A stretch of 64,000 bases of DNA from CAVORB01 sp963736235 (GTDB taxonomy: Bacteria > Pseudomonadota > Gammaproteobacteria > Chromatiales > Chromatiaceae). Each line of letters opens with the position of its first letter. Position 1 is the stretch's first letter. The DNA lies in the NCBI GenBank assembly GCA_963736235.1, contig CAVTOR010000019.1, forward strand, positions 1 to 64,000, read 5' to 3'. The notes under the pieces were generated by a model, which saw nothing but the letters and a program-made list of their open reading frames with translations, was not told the origin of the DNA and did no database searches. This document shows positions 12,019 to 20,763 of this stretch, one piece after another. The position numbers and the translations under genes were made by a program.

Positions 12019-12504
12019 CTAGGTGCCGTTTCCCAGCTCCGCGTACATCCGGGCGACACGGCGGCCTGGCAGCCTGCCCAGGAGGTAGGAGGCGGCCGGG
12101 TCGACGACGAGCTTGTGTGCCATGGCCTTTCGGCCCAGGAGCATCCTGAACAGCATGGTGTCACGATTGGTGAGAGTGATCTCGATCGGCCATTCGCGCT
12201 CGCCAAGCCTGAGCGTGGTGCTAATGACGTAGCGCATCTCTCGGTGCCCCCCGGAATCGGAGATCTGGCGCTGGTCGACGAGAGCCGCCGTGCAGGCTAC
12301 CACGGGGTCGTTGCGCCGCTGAATCGGGTGCACCCCGAAACGCACGAGATCCTTGCCGTGCCTTCTGAACCGCTCGACGTAGAAGGCGTGCAGCGCGGAG
12401 GTCCTTGCGCCCGTGTCCGTCTTTGCCTTGATGGCGGGCAGTCCCAACTCGGGTAGCGAAACCCATTCCCGCCAACCGATGCTCAGGGGGCTGTCGACAG
12501 GCAT
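12019..12504 (-). CDS. rimB: RimB-type retropepsin-like protease (formerly 'ATP-dependent zinc protease')
   Basis: A 161-residue protein of the PF05618 family. The motif KAKTDTGARTSALHA contains the DTGA active-site signature of retropepsin-like aspartic proteases. RKAMAHKLVVDPAASYLLG is the conserved C-terminal family block. ATG at 12504 matches the family start. It sits 22 bases upstream of rimK; in Pseudomonas rimB and rimK work together to tune S6 glutamylation and translation. No small rimA gene is seen here. Confidence 0.85.
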   Translation of the reverse strand: MPVDSPLSIGWREWVSLPELGLPAIKAKTDTGARTSALHAFYVERFRRHGKDLVRFGVHPIQRRNDPVVACTAALVDQRQISDSGGHREMRYVISTTLRLGEREWPIEITLTNRDTMLFRMLLGRKAMAHKLVVDPAASYLLGRLPGRRVARMYAELGNGT

Positions 12505-12725
12505 ACTGCGCTCTCCGTGACTTCGTCTCGTCTGGATTCGGCGCAGTTTATCCGCGACGCATCTGGTTGTCTGCCCGGATCCACCTCCGTGTGGGGCGAC
12601 CGAGTTGGCGCCCCGATTCGAAGCGCGGCAGGCCATAAGGCATGAGCAACTCCGTTTTCCTGCAACCCCGAGGTACTGAAGCGCCGTCGACGCTCAACTT
12701 TCATTCAAATCGACGAAGAACCAAA

Positions 12726-12751
12726 AAAAGCCCGCCGGAGGGCGGGCTTTT
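12726..12751 (-). terminator. Intrinsic terminator of the SCP2 gene
   Basis: AGCCCGCC (12729-12736), loop GGAG, and GGCGGGCT (12741-12748) form an 8-bp GC stem. Read on the minus strand, seven U follow, so it ends transcription of the SCP2 gene that stops at 12771. Four T on the plus side make it partly bidirectional. Confidence 0.85.
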
Positions 12752-12770
12752 CCTACCTGAAGCCGGGTCG

Positions 12771-13190
12771 TTAGCCGAGCTCGTCGGCACCGATCTTCTG
12801 CATCAGATTGAAGCTCTTGACGAAGGGGTTGGCCATGCGCGGGTCCTTCATCATGGCCTTGTAGTCGCCGACCTTGAACTTCAGCTTGCCGGTGGCGAAT
12901 GACGTGCCAAGGCCCATCATGCCGATGCCCTTCTTGACCCACTTGAGCCAGTCATCTAGGTCGGCGCGCATGTCCCAGTTGGCCGGGGGGTCACTCTCGG
13001 CCCAGGCACCCGCGCGGACGCAGATTCCCTTCTCGACCACGAAAACGCCCCTGGGATTTTCTTCGTTCTTAAAACCACAGTAGATCACCGAGTCGAAATC
13101 GATTTCGGCCAGCTTGGCGCTGACCTCAGGCTCGGCGTTCCAGGCGTCTTTGAGCTGATTCATCCAGTCTGCGGAAAACAGTGCTGCCAT
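12771..13190 (-). CDS. SCP-2 sterol transfer family protein
   Basis: A 139-residue soluble protein of the SCP2 fold, which binds lipids in a hydrophobic tunnel. The family pattern is visible: an N-terminal helix (FSADWMNQLKDAWN), beta strands around VIYCGFK and GVFVVEKG, and the C-terminal KLKFKVGDYKAMMKDPRMANPFV block. The ATG at 13190 is chosen over one at 13214 because GGAGG lies 7 bases upstream. It is monocistronic, with its own terminator. Ligand and role are unknown; bacterial members are often linked to fatty-acid or hopanoid handling. Confidence 0.85.
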   Translation of the reverse strand: MAALFSADWMNQLKDAWNAEPEVSAKLAEIDFDSVIYCGFKNEENPRGVFVVEKGICVRAGAWAESDPPANWDMRADLDDWLKWVKKGIGMMGLGTSFATGKLKFKVGDYKAMMKDPRMANPFVKSFNLMQKIGADELG

Positions 13191-13815
13191 AGTGCGTCCT
13201 CCAGGGAAGTTCATGTCGTGTGCCGGCGGGGCTCGGGGCGCCCGGCGGCGGGGTCGCTGTTGTGGTTCTGAGACGGCGCGCGCCGCGCCTCAGCCCCACG
13301 GATTCTAAACAGGATGTCCGCAAATGCCTAATGCCGAGAGTGTCAGATCGCCCCCGGGTCGATACATCCGATGACCGCGGAGGCACCCGCGCACCGTTTC
13401 AGCCATCCCGGCTCGTCGGCGATTTCGCCGGGGGGTGATCAGCCAAGGTCCGGGGATCGGGGACATGCGGACCCTGTTGGAATCTCGGGCCGGGAAGAGG
13501 GTTCGGTCCGCCTGCGTGCTCCCGGATTTTGCTGTCACGGCGATGGCGGCAGACCCGCTGCCATGAGCGTATGAGACGAGCTATCCCTGCCGCTTGCCTC
13601 GAAACCAGCGCAGTTTCTCCCTGGCGTTGGTCCTATTGCGGGCGACGGCGTCTTCGCCTCCGCAGCGGAAGCAGGGCCCCGGGCTTCCCCGCGGCTCAGC
13701 AGGATGGCATCGATGAACGATTTTCATCGAATCGACAAAAATAATTCGTTGTCTCTTCCGCGCTGCGGGCGCTAGATAGCGCGCAATTTTGTACAGCTTT
13801 GCATAGGGGAACGAG
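13191..13815. other. Gap of about 625 bp; only a promoter and a doubtful short frame
   Basis: It contains the upstream region of the SCP2 gene and the promoter of the small envelope gene (13749-13778). A minus-strand frame 13581-13727 encodes 48 residues with a CFRCGGE motif and a basic tail (REKLRWFRGKRQG), but no ribosome site precedes it and I recognise no family. It is mentioned, not called. The rest shows no feature. Confidence 0.45.
13749..13778 (+). promoter_or_regulatory. Putative sigma-70 promoter of the small envelope gene
   Basis: TTGTCT (13749-13754), an 18-base spacer and TAGATA (13773-13778) lie 38 bases before the ATG at 13816. Matches to consensus are moderate but spacing and placement fit. 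Confidence 0.4.
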
Positions 13816-13995
13816 ATGTTGGAGACCGAAGTCCGCGGCAGTGAAGAAACGAACGAGCAGTTCATCGATAACGAGGGCGCCCTGGCGTTGACCGACAAGA
13901 GCGCCTGGGACGCCCGCCGCCGTATTGAGCGGCTGCGTGAGCTGCGGCGCCTGCGCGAGCTGCTGGACGATCCCGAGTTCAACGAGCTGGATTGA
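13816..13995 (+). CDS. PA3496 family putative envelope integrity protein
   Basis: A 59-residue acidic/basic protein. The N-terminal half is acidic (ETEVRGSEETNEQFIDNEG). The C-terminal half carries the conserved ARRRIERLRELRRLRELLDD block typical of the Pseudomonas PA3496 family, ending FNELD. The start ATG at 13816 follows AGGGGAACGAG and a promoter-like pair of hexamers. The family is small and poorly understood; a role in envelope integrity comes from Pseudomonas annotation, not from anything seen here. Confidence 0.75.
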   Translation: MLETEVRGSEETNEQFIDNEGALALTDKSAWDARRRIERLRELRRLRELLDDPEFNELD

Positions 13996-14007
13996 GCTCG
14001 CCGGGTC

Positions 14008-14171
14008 GCCGGCAAGTCTCAGGGAAACGTCGATCCATTCGGCGCTTCGCGCGGCACATGGATGTGACGCCATATTCAAGCGCGCAAGCGTTCGAAAATG
14101 AAGCCATCCAGGAACGCGCTTCTTCGGTGGCGTGCTGATTTTGGCCAGGATGGCCAATAATCAGCGTCTCA
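14008..14171 (-). repeat. Dispersed ~165-bp repeat, copy A
   Basis: Reverse-complemented, this matches 23821-23985 along its whole length with short gaps, roughly three-quarters identical by eye. It includes a perfect 7-bp palindrome TTGGCCA-GGA-TGGCCAA (14141-14157). It starts exactly at the mscK stop codon and ends 12 bases after the PA3496 gene. Differences fall on all codon positions, which argues against a coding remnant. It may be a MITE-like or structured-RNA element. Confidence 0.75.
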
Positions 14172-17100
14172 TTGACGGCCCGGATCGACGGAGCCACCTC
14201 TGTTGTCCGTCGAGGAGGGTTCCACCGCCTCGGGCCAGGCATTCGTGACGCGCACGTCGAGGGGCTGGGCGGTGCTGAGATGCACGTCGCGCTGCGGGAA
14301 GGCGATGGAGATGCCGGCGGCCCGGAACTTGGCGTTGACGCTCTGGTGCAGCTCGCTGATGACCGTGAGCCGGTCGTCGAGGGAGTCCAAGTAGCAGCGC
14401 AGCACCAGGGTCAGGGCATTGTCGCCGAAGCCCTCGAAGGTGATCCTCGGCTCCGGGTCCGCGAGCACGTGCTCGTTCTCCCGCGGCGCCTCCGCCAACA
14501 GTTCCAGTGCTCGGGGCACATCGGCCCCGTAGTCCACGCCGATCGTGATCACAATCCGGTTCAGATTGTCGCTAAGGGTCCAGTTGAGCAGGCGCCCGGT
14601 GATGAACTCCTTGTTCGGCACCAAGAGCTCCTGCTTGTCCCAGTTGCGGATGGTGGTGGCTCGAATGCGGATCTTGGACACCGAGCCCGTCGTGTCGCCG
14701 ATGGTGACCACGTCTCCCACCCGCACCGGGCGTTCGAACAGGATGATGATGCCGCTGATGAAGTTGGCCACGATCTCCTGGAGCCCGAAGCCGATGCCCA
14801 CGCCCAGGGCCGCGACCAGCCACTGCACCTGTCCCCAGGAGAGGCCAAGCGTGCTGAAAGCGGTCAGTGCGGCGGCGGCGGTGATGGTGTAGCCGGTCAA
14901 GGTCTTGATCGCGTAGCGGCTGCCGGAGGAGAAAGACATGCGGGACAGAAGCAGTATCTCCAGCAACGCGGGCAGGTTCCTGGCCGCGACGAAGGCGATG
15001 AGCGCGATCAGCGAGACCGACCCGATGTCCGCCAGGGTGACGGGAATGATCTTCTCCTCGCCGTCCACCACGCCCGTATGGTGCCAGAGAGCCACCTCCT
15101 CGAAGATGCCGAAGGCCGGCAGAACCTGAGACCAGATTCCCCACAGGGCGACGGCACCGGACAGGAAGAGCACGGTGTTGATCAGCCGTCGGGTCTGCTC
15201 GTCCAGGGAGGCCAGGTCTACTCGCCCAGCGTCCTCGGCCTGGAGCGGGGGCGCGGCCACGGCATCGCCCTGTCTCGTCTCTTCGCTCGCGCGCGCGGCG
15301 CGGCGGTCCAAGGCGGCCTGGAGGGCCAGACGCCGGCTGGTGAGGACCAGCCAGCGGATAATGAGCTGGTGGACGACCGTGATTCCCAGCACCAGGTACA
15401 TGGAGCTGAGCAGGGAGCGGAGCAGAATTCCGGAGGTGTACAGATAACCCGCGACCGTGAGCAGCGACAGCGCCAGCGGCATGCCGACGACCAGGGGGTA
15501 CCACAGCTTCTTCAGGCGGTTGAACCAGCCGCCGGGGCTCGCCTGCAGCAGGTTATGCGGTGCCCCCCGCTGTGGATTGAGCACGCGGGCGAAGAAGGCG
15601 GCCAGCCCCAGCATCAACGCGATCAACGACAGGCGCCCAAGGCTGCCGCTGTACCTAATGTCCGGGTTGTTGTAGGCCGCGCTGGCGATGAAGCCGAGCG
15701 GCACCAGGGCCACCAGCAGCAAGTCGAAGTTCCGGCGCAGCAGCTTCAGGACCTCCCCGGTCCATTGGAAATGGCGGTCGGCCACGCCCCCGGACATGCA
15801 CAGGACACGAAAGGCGCGCAGGTAGTAAAACCCCAGGGATACGGATATGGCGGCTTGTCCGATAGCCTTGGTGAAGTCGGTCGCCTCCAACGAGCCGTAC
15901 AGCTCCAGCCCGAAGGCAACCAGCAGTAGTGACGGGGGGGCGGCGATGAGCAAGCTCAGCCCCACTGCCTCCAGCGTGTAGAAGATGCTGTCGGTACGCA
16001 CCCGGCGCAGATAGGTCGCGGTCGAGAGCAGGCGTTGGCGTATCGCGCGGGTCTTCCATTGGAGCCCCACCGCGGTGAGCACCAGCAGCCAGGACAGCGG
16101 CGAGCGGGGGGCCTCGTAGAGCAGGACCTGAGCCACCTCCAGCCAGTTGGCCGGGGATACGCCCCACAGGACGGCGCGCGGAAGATTTGCGAATGTGTCA
16201 AGGCTCACCGGCGCGGAGCTGCGCACCCAGAGCAGCCGCTCCGAGAGGAAATCGTCGTATTCGCGGACCACCGCCATGAGCTGGCTTGACGCGTAGTCCA
16301 TCTCGCCGAGTATCCGCAGGTAGGCGTCGTCCGCGTCCATGGCCTGATCGAGCAGTGTCCCCCTGCGGTCGGCGAGCTTCCGCAGCTCCTCGAAATCGGC
16401 GTCGGTAAGATCCGCCGGCATCACCTGGCCCGCGGCCTCGCTCAGGTAGTCGTCCAGGTTTTTCAGGCGTCGCCGTTCCTCTCGGTAACGGATCTGGCGC
16501 AGGGTCGCGTCGGTAATGGCCTGCGCGCGCGTCACTGCCGCCTTTTCCTGGTGGCGCAGGTTGGGCAGCTGATTGCGTTGGTCGATCAGGACCTGCCCCA
16601 GCGCCTGCGTCAGGCCCGCCACCTCCATGCGCTGCCGCGCGTTGCGGAAGTCGTCCGTGGTGCGGCGGGTCTGCTCCTCGATCTGCTCCTGCTGGCCGGC
16701 GAAGCGGTTGAGCTCCTCGGTCAGCGTTGTCAGCTCGTCACTCAGCTCGGCGTTGCGCCGGGCAAGCTCCTGTATCAGCGGATGCTTTCCGGCGGCCTGG
16801 CGCTGCGTCTCCTTGGCCTCGTCGGCGGCCTCCTCGGCCTTGCGCTTGCGCAGCGCGCTGAGCCGGGTCTCGAGCGCCCGCGCCTCTGCCTTGAGTCCCT
16901 GTAGATCGTTCGTGGCCTTGTCGCGCTCGGCCTCGAGCAGCTCCACGCGCACGGATTGGCTCAAGAGCTCCTGATCCAGCATCAGGATTTGGGAACGCAG
17001 GGATTGTCGCCGTGCCTCGAGGGCCCACAGGCGCGCCTTTGCGAGGTCGTCGGGCTGGCCCTCTTGCGGCGGCAGCGCGAGCTCCGCCTCGACCTCCTCG

Positions 17101-17664
17101 AGCTCACGCTTGGCCTCGATGATTGCCTGGCGGGCCTCGGCTGGCCGCGTCCTGTTGCTCTCCAGCTGCTTCTCGAGCTCCGAGAGCTTGGCGCCGACGG
17201 CGGCCGCGTCCGCCTGGGTCTTAGCAAGCCGCTGCTCGAGCTCGGTGATCGACAGGTCCTCCGGGATCGCTGGCGCCTCGGGCGGCGCCGTCGCGTCTCG
17301 CGACTTCAGCTGCTCGCGGATCGCGGCGGTCCGCGCCGGGGCCGTTTCCAGTGCCTGCTTGTAGGCCGCGGCCTTGACCTCCAGGGCGCTCTCGGCCTCG
17401 AGCTGGCTGAGCGCCTTGCGGTATTGCTCCGTGAGCTTCGCCTTCAGCGTCTCGTCGATGTCCGAGGCCGTTTCCGTCTCCTTGATCTTTTTCTCCAGGA
17501 ACTCGGGAGTCACGGCGGATCTGGCGGTCGGGTCCATGCCGCCTTGCGACTGCGCCGATGGCAACGTGGCGTCTCCGCTGCGCTCTTGGGACATGGCGGG
17601 CGGTGAACGCCGCGCTCAGTGCGACGAGGAGAAGAAGCGGTAGGGCCAAGCGGCGTTTGGTCAT
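14169..17664 (-). CDS. MscK/MscM-type large mechanosensitive channel, frameshift in signal peptide region
   Basis: Tension-gated ion channel that releases solutes on osmotic downshock. From the ATG at 17594 the protein has 1,141 residues: a periplasmic coiled-coil region to about 440 rich in Glu, Arg and Gln, about eleven membrane helices, then an MscS core with the pore helix (QWLVAALGVGIGFGLQEIV), the loop FERPVRVGDVVTIGDTTG and a cytoplasmic beta/vestibule domain. A typical signal peptide (MTKRRLALPLLLLVALSAAF) begins at 17664 in another frame and runs into this one after a one-base slip near 17605, so the true start is probably 17664. E. coli MscK is of similar size. No gene is co-transcribed. 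Confidence 0.88.
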
Positions 17665-17838
17665 GGTAGGCGGGCGATTGTAGGCGGGCGTTTGTGGTCA
17701 ACAGGTGTCGGATATCCCGCCATTCTCGCTGATTTCGAGGGGGCGTGCGGGCACCTTAGACCCGTCTCAGGGACCGGGATCTTTGTGACGATGCGCGTGC
17801 GGTTGAGCGCGCGGGCGTACGCGCCCTCCGGCGAAGAT

Positions 17839-18120
17839 TCAGGCGGGCTTTTCGGCAGGCACCAGCTCGTCCGCCCTGACGAAATAGTAGCCGCAGACGT
17901 GCGGGGTGAGGTTTTCCTCCGCGGTGCGGGGATACTTGCGGCAGGATGGCGGGCGCACGTGATACACGGCGCAGCTGCTCATGCCGTTGTCGTCATACCG
18001 CAGGAAGGGGCAGGGGTAGGGCAGCTTGCAGCACTCGCCGCAGCGGTTGCAGTCGCCGCGCCTCTGCTCGGAGACGGGCAGCACCAAAGACGTCGCCAGA
18101 CGCTTTAACTTGTTTTTCAT
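17839..18120 (-). CDS. YkgJ family cysteine cluster protein
   Basis: A 93-residue protein with the family's cysteine pattern: CNRCGECC near residues 24-31, then C-P-CPF, SCAVY, RPPSCRKYP and HVCGYY. These cysteines are thought to bind zinc or an iron-sulfur cluster (UPF0153/CxxCxxCC family). The length is typical for the short form. It is divergent from hprK and stands alone. The molecular role of the family is not established. Confidence 0.85.
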   Translation of the reverse strand: MKNKLKRLATSLVLPVSEQRRGDCNRCGECCKLPYPCPFLRYDDNGMSSCAVYHVRPPSCRKYPRTAEENLTPHVCGYYFVRADELVPAEKPA

Positions 18121-18258
18121 GGCGGAGAGATTCAGGGCTTCGGACGAATGGCGGCGAATTCTACACGCCTTGCGCCGATCAGGGTACTGTCAACAATCGG
18201 TCCAGAGGCTAGGCGACTGAGGCTAACCAGCGGAAAACCTTAACTTTACCGATAAATT

Positions 18259-18288
18259 TTGCGAATCATGCGCAATTTTTAAGATAAT
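18259..18288 (+). promoter_or_regulatory. Putative sigma-70 promoter of hprK
   Basis: TTGCGA (18259-18264), an 18-base spacer and GATAAT (18283-18288) in an unusually AT-rich patch between the divergent ykgJ-like gene and hprK. The transcript would have a leader of about 110 bases before the ATG at 18405. Confidence 0.45.
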
Positions 18289-18404
18289 TCCCATTTTACG
18301 CGCCGCCCTAGGTGGGGCCGGAAAACGGTCCCGTGCCGAAGCATCCCGCGACGCGGGCCCTTCGCTTGCCGGGCGCGGCGCGTCACCCCTTCAGGGGCAA
18401 ACTC

Positions 18405-19340
18405 ATGTCCACCACGGTCGATAATCTGCTGTCGAATCCGCTCCTGGGCCTGGAGGTCGCTGCCGGCGATGCCGGACGCTGGAGACGTGTCCTGACCCCG
18501 GAGCTGAACCGCCCCTGCCTGGAGCTGACCGGCTACTTCGACGCCTTTCGCGGGGAGCGGATCCAGGTGTTCGGCAAGGGCGAGGTGACCTTTATAGAGC
18601 TGCACGACCCGGATCCCGTGCTGCGTCAACACGTCTCCCGGATTATCGCCGGTGACGTCCCCTGTGCCATCGTCACGAACGGCCGCGTTCCACCGGCGCT
18701 GTTGACGGAGCGGGCGGAGGAGACCGCGATTCCGGTGCTCACCTGTCCGCACAGCACGACCAAGCTCTACAAGCGCCTCTGGGAGCACCTGGACGCGGAG
18801 TTCGCGCCCGAGACCAGCGTGCACGGGGTGCTCATGGACATCCACGATGTTGGGGTTCTGTTGCTGGGCGATAGCGCGGTGGGCAAGAGTGAGTGCGCGC
18901 TGGAGCTGATCCGACGCGGTTTCCATCTTATTGCCGACGACATGGTGACCATCCGCTGCCTCAACGATTCCCAGCTAGTTGGCCACGCGACCGAGATGCT
19001 GCCTTATCACATGGAGGCCCGCGGAATCGGCATCATCGATATCCGGCTTCTGTTCGGCGTCGCGGCCGTGCGCCCCGACAAGCGCGTCGGTCTCGCCATC
19101 TCCCTGGTCGATTGGGACGAGGCCGCGGAGATGGACCGCACCGGGCTCAATGAAGCGACCAAGGATATTCTCGGCGTAGCCATTCCCTACGTGACCATCC
19201 CGGTCCGGCCAGGACGCAATGTCGGCACCCTGGTGGAGGTGGCCGCGCTGAATCAGAAGCTCAAGAGCCTGGGCATCAATACGGCCCGTCTGATGCAAGA
19301 GCAGCTGTTGGAGAAGATGGCGGGATCCCGTCAGGCGTAA
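18405..19340 (+). CDS. hprK: HPr kinase/phosphorylase
   Basis: Bifunctional enzyme that phosphorylates and dephosphorylates the seryl residue of HPr. It has 311 residues, the usual length. The N-terminal domain is followed by the Walker A loop GDSAVGKSE at about 155-163, the LIADD motif and the family signature MEARGIGIIDIRLLFG. Family P-loops normally read G-x-S-G-x-G-K-S; here the fourth residue is Ala, which keeps the Lys and Ser. ATG at 18405 is chosen over earlier in-frame starts because it matches the family N-terminus and follows AGGGGC. In many proteobacteria hprK sits beside rpoN, hpf and ptsN; here it stands alone, convergent with a nuclease gene. Confidence 0.92.
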   Translation: MSTTVDNLLSNPLLGLEVAAGDAGRWRRVLTPELNRPCLELTGYFDAFRGERIQVFGKGEVTFIELHDPDPVLRQHVSRIIAGDVPCAIVTNGRVPPALLTERAEETAIPVLTCPHSTTKLYKRLWEHLDAEFAPETSVHGVLMDIHDVGVLLLGDSAVGKSECALELIRRGFHLIADDMVTIRCLNDSQLVGHATEMLPYHMEARGIGIIDIRLLFGVAAVRPDKRVGLAISLVDWDEAAEMDRTGLNEATKDILGVAIPYVTIPVRPGRNVGTLVEVAALNQKLKSLGINTARLMQEQLLEKMAGSRQA

Positions 19341-19364
19341 TGAGCTTCGGCGTTCGCGGGCCGG

Positions 19365-20759
19365 TCAACCCAGACCGGCGAGATCCAGCTTCTCCCCCGG
19401 AATGGGGATTGACGCATCGATGCGCAATCTCTCCCGCAGTTGGCGGCTGAAGGCCAGCTTGGCCTCGTCCTCGCCGTGCACCAGGCAGACGGCGGGCCGG
19501 CCTCGGAAGCAGCCGAGCCAGCGCAGCAGGTCCGCCTGATCGGCGTGGGCCGAGAGGCCACCCACGGTGTGGATCTGCGCCAGCACCCGGTAGTCGTTGC
19601 CGTGAATGCGCACCCGTTCCTCCCCGTTCACCAGCCGCCGGCCCAGGGTCCCGTAGGCCTGGAAGCCGGCGATCATGACGTGGCAGCCGCGGCGCTCCAG
19701 GTTCTGCTTCAGGTGGTGGACGATTCGCCCACCGCTGCACATCCCGCTGCCGGCGATGACGATGGCGCCGCTCTCCAGCCGATTGATGGCCCGCGACTCC
19801 TCCACGCTGCGGGTTAGACGCAGGTTCTTCAGGCGCGGCATCTCGTGGAGCCTGTGGCGCAGCTTGGTGGCCTCGGCGTCGTAGAGGTGGGGGTAGTCCC
19901 AGTAGATGCGCGTGGCCTCGATGGCCATGGGGCTGTCGAGAAAGATCTGCCAGCGATCCAGTCCCCACTCGTCGTAGTGCTGGCCGAATAGATAGAGGAT
20001 CTCCTGGCTGCGCCCGATGGCGAAGGCCGGGATGAGGACGTTGCCACGGTCGTGGCGGGCCGCGGAGATGACCTCCCCGATCTCCTGGATGGTCTCGTCA
20101 CGATCGCGGTGAAGCCGGTCGCCGTAGGTGCTCTCCATCAGCACCAGATCCGCCTCCTGCATGGCGGTGGGATCATGGAGGATGGGCGTGTCGTACTGGC
20201 CGATGTCCCCGGAGTAAACCAGCTTCCGCGTCTCGCCTGCCTCGCTCAGCTGCAGTTCCACCAGGGCCGAGCCCAGGATGTGGCCGGCATCCAGCAGGCG
20301 CAGGACGACGCCCGGCAGGATCTCCTGGCGCTCGCGGTAGGGCAGCCCGCGCAGCCTTTCCCAGGCCGCCTCGGCGTCCTGGCGCCGGAACAGGGGGTAG
20401 ACGCGCTCGCGTCCGCCGTGGCGGCGGTTCTGGTACTCGGCGTCCCGCTCCATCAGCCCCGCGGCGTCCTGCCATAGTACGTCGCACAGGTCGCGGGTGG
20501 CGTTCTGGGCATAGATCGGGCCGCGGAATCCCTGACGAACTAACAGGGGCAGCCGGCCGGAGTGGTCCAGGTGGGCGTGGCTGAGGACCACGGCGTCGAT
20601 CTCGGCGGGGTCGAAGGGAAAGGGCTCGCCGTTTCGTGCCTCCTCTTCCCGGCTGCCCTGGATCAGCCCGCAGTCGAGCAGGACCTGTCGCTGACCCACC
20701 CGCAGGATGTGGCAGGAGCCGGTGACCCCGCTCGCGGCGCCGTAGAATTCGATCTCCAT
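19365..20759 (-). CDS. Beta-CASP metallo-beta-lactamase-fold RNase (Ysh1/CPSF73-like)
   Basis: A 464-residue nuclease of the RNA-processing MBL group. The zinc motif HAHLDHSG, the GHILGSA motif and the YSGDIG motif are present. Beta-CASP motifs follow: ESTYGDR, the AFAIGRSQEIL helix, SGMCSGGRIVHHL and HTVGGLSAHADQ with the terminal HGE. This order is typical of prokaryotic CPSF-type exo/endonucleases. It starts 4 bases after the stop of the exported peptidase gene, so the two probably share a transcript. The RNA substrate is unknown. Confidence 0.92.
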   Translation of the reverse strand: MEIEFYGAASGVTGSCHILRVGQRQVLLDCGLIQGSREEEARNGEPFPFDPAEIDAVVLSHAHLDHSGRLPLLVRQGFRGPIYAQNATRDLCDVLWQDAAGLMERDAEYQNRRHGGRERVYPLFRRQDAEAAWERLRGLPYRERQEILPGVVLRLLDAGHILGSALVELQLSEAGETRKLVYSGDIGQYDTPILHDPTAMQEADLVLMESTYGDRLHRDRDETIQEIGEVISAARHDRGNVLIPAFAIGRSQEILYLFGQHYDEWGLDRWQIFLDSPMAIEATRIYWDYPHLYDAEATKLRHRLHEMPRLKNLRLTRSVEESRAINRLESGAIVIAGSGMCSGGRIVHHLKQNLERRGCHVMIAGFQAYGTLGRRLVNGEERVRIHGNDYRVLAQIHTVGGLSAHADQADLLRWLGCFRGRPAVCLVHGEDEAKLAFSRQLRERLRIDASIPIPGEKLDLAGLG

Positions 20760-20763
20760 TCGA

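Noticed and set aside
13581..13727. Possible 48-residue CxxC protein on the minus strand
   Set aside because: No ribosome site, overlaps other short frames and matches no family I know.
14172..15929. Open frame of 585 codons on the plus strand
   Set aside because: It lies fully antisense to the mechanosensitive channel, has a His/Gln/Gly-rich composition typical of shadow frames in GC-rich DNA, and shows no motif.
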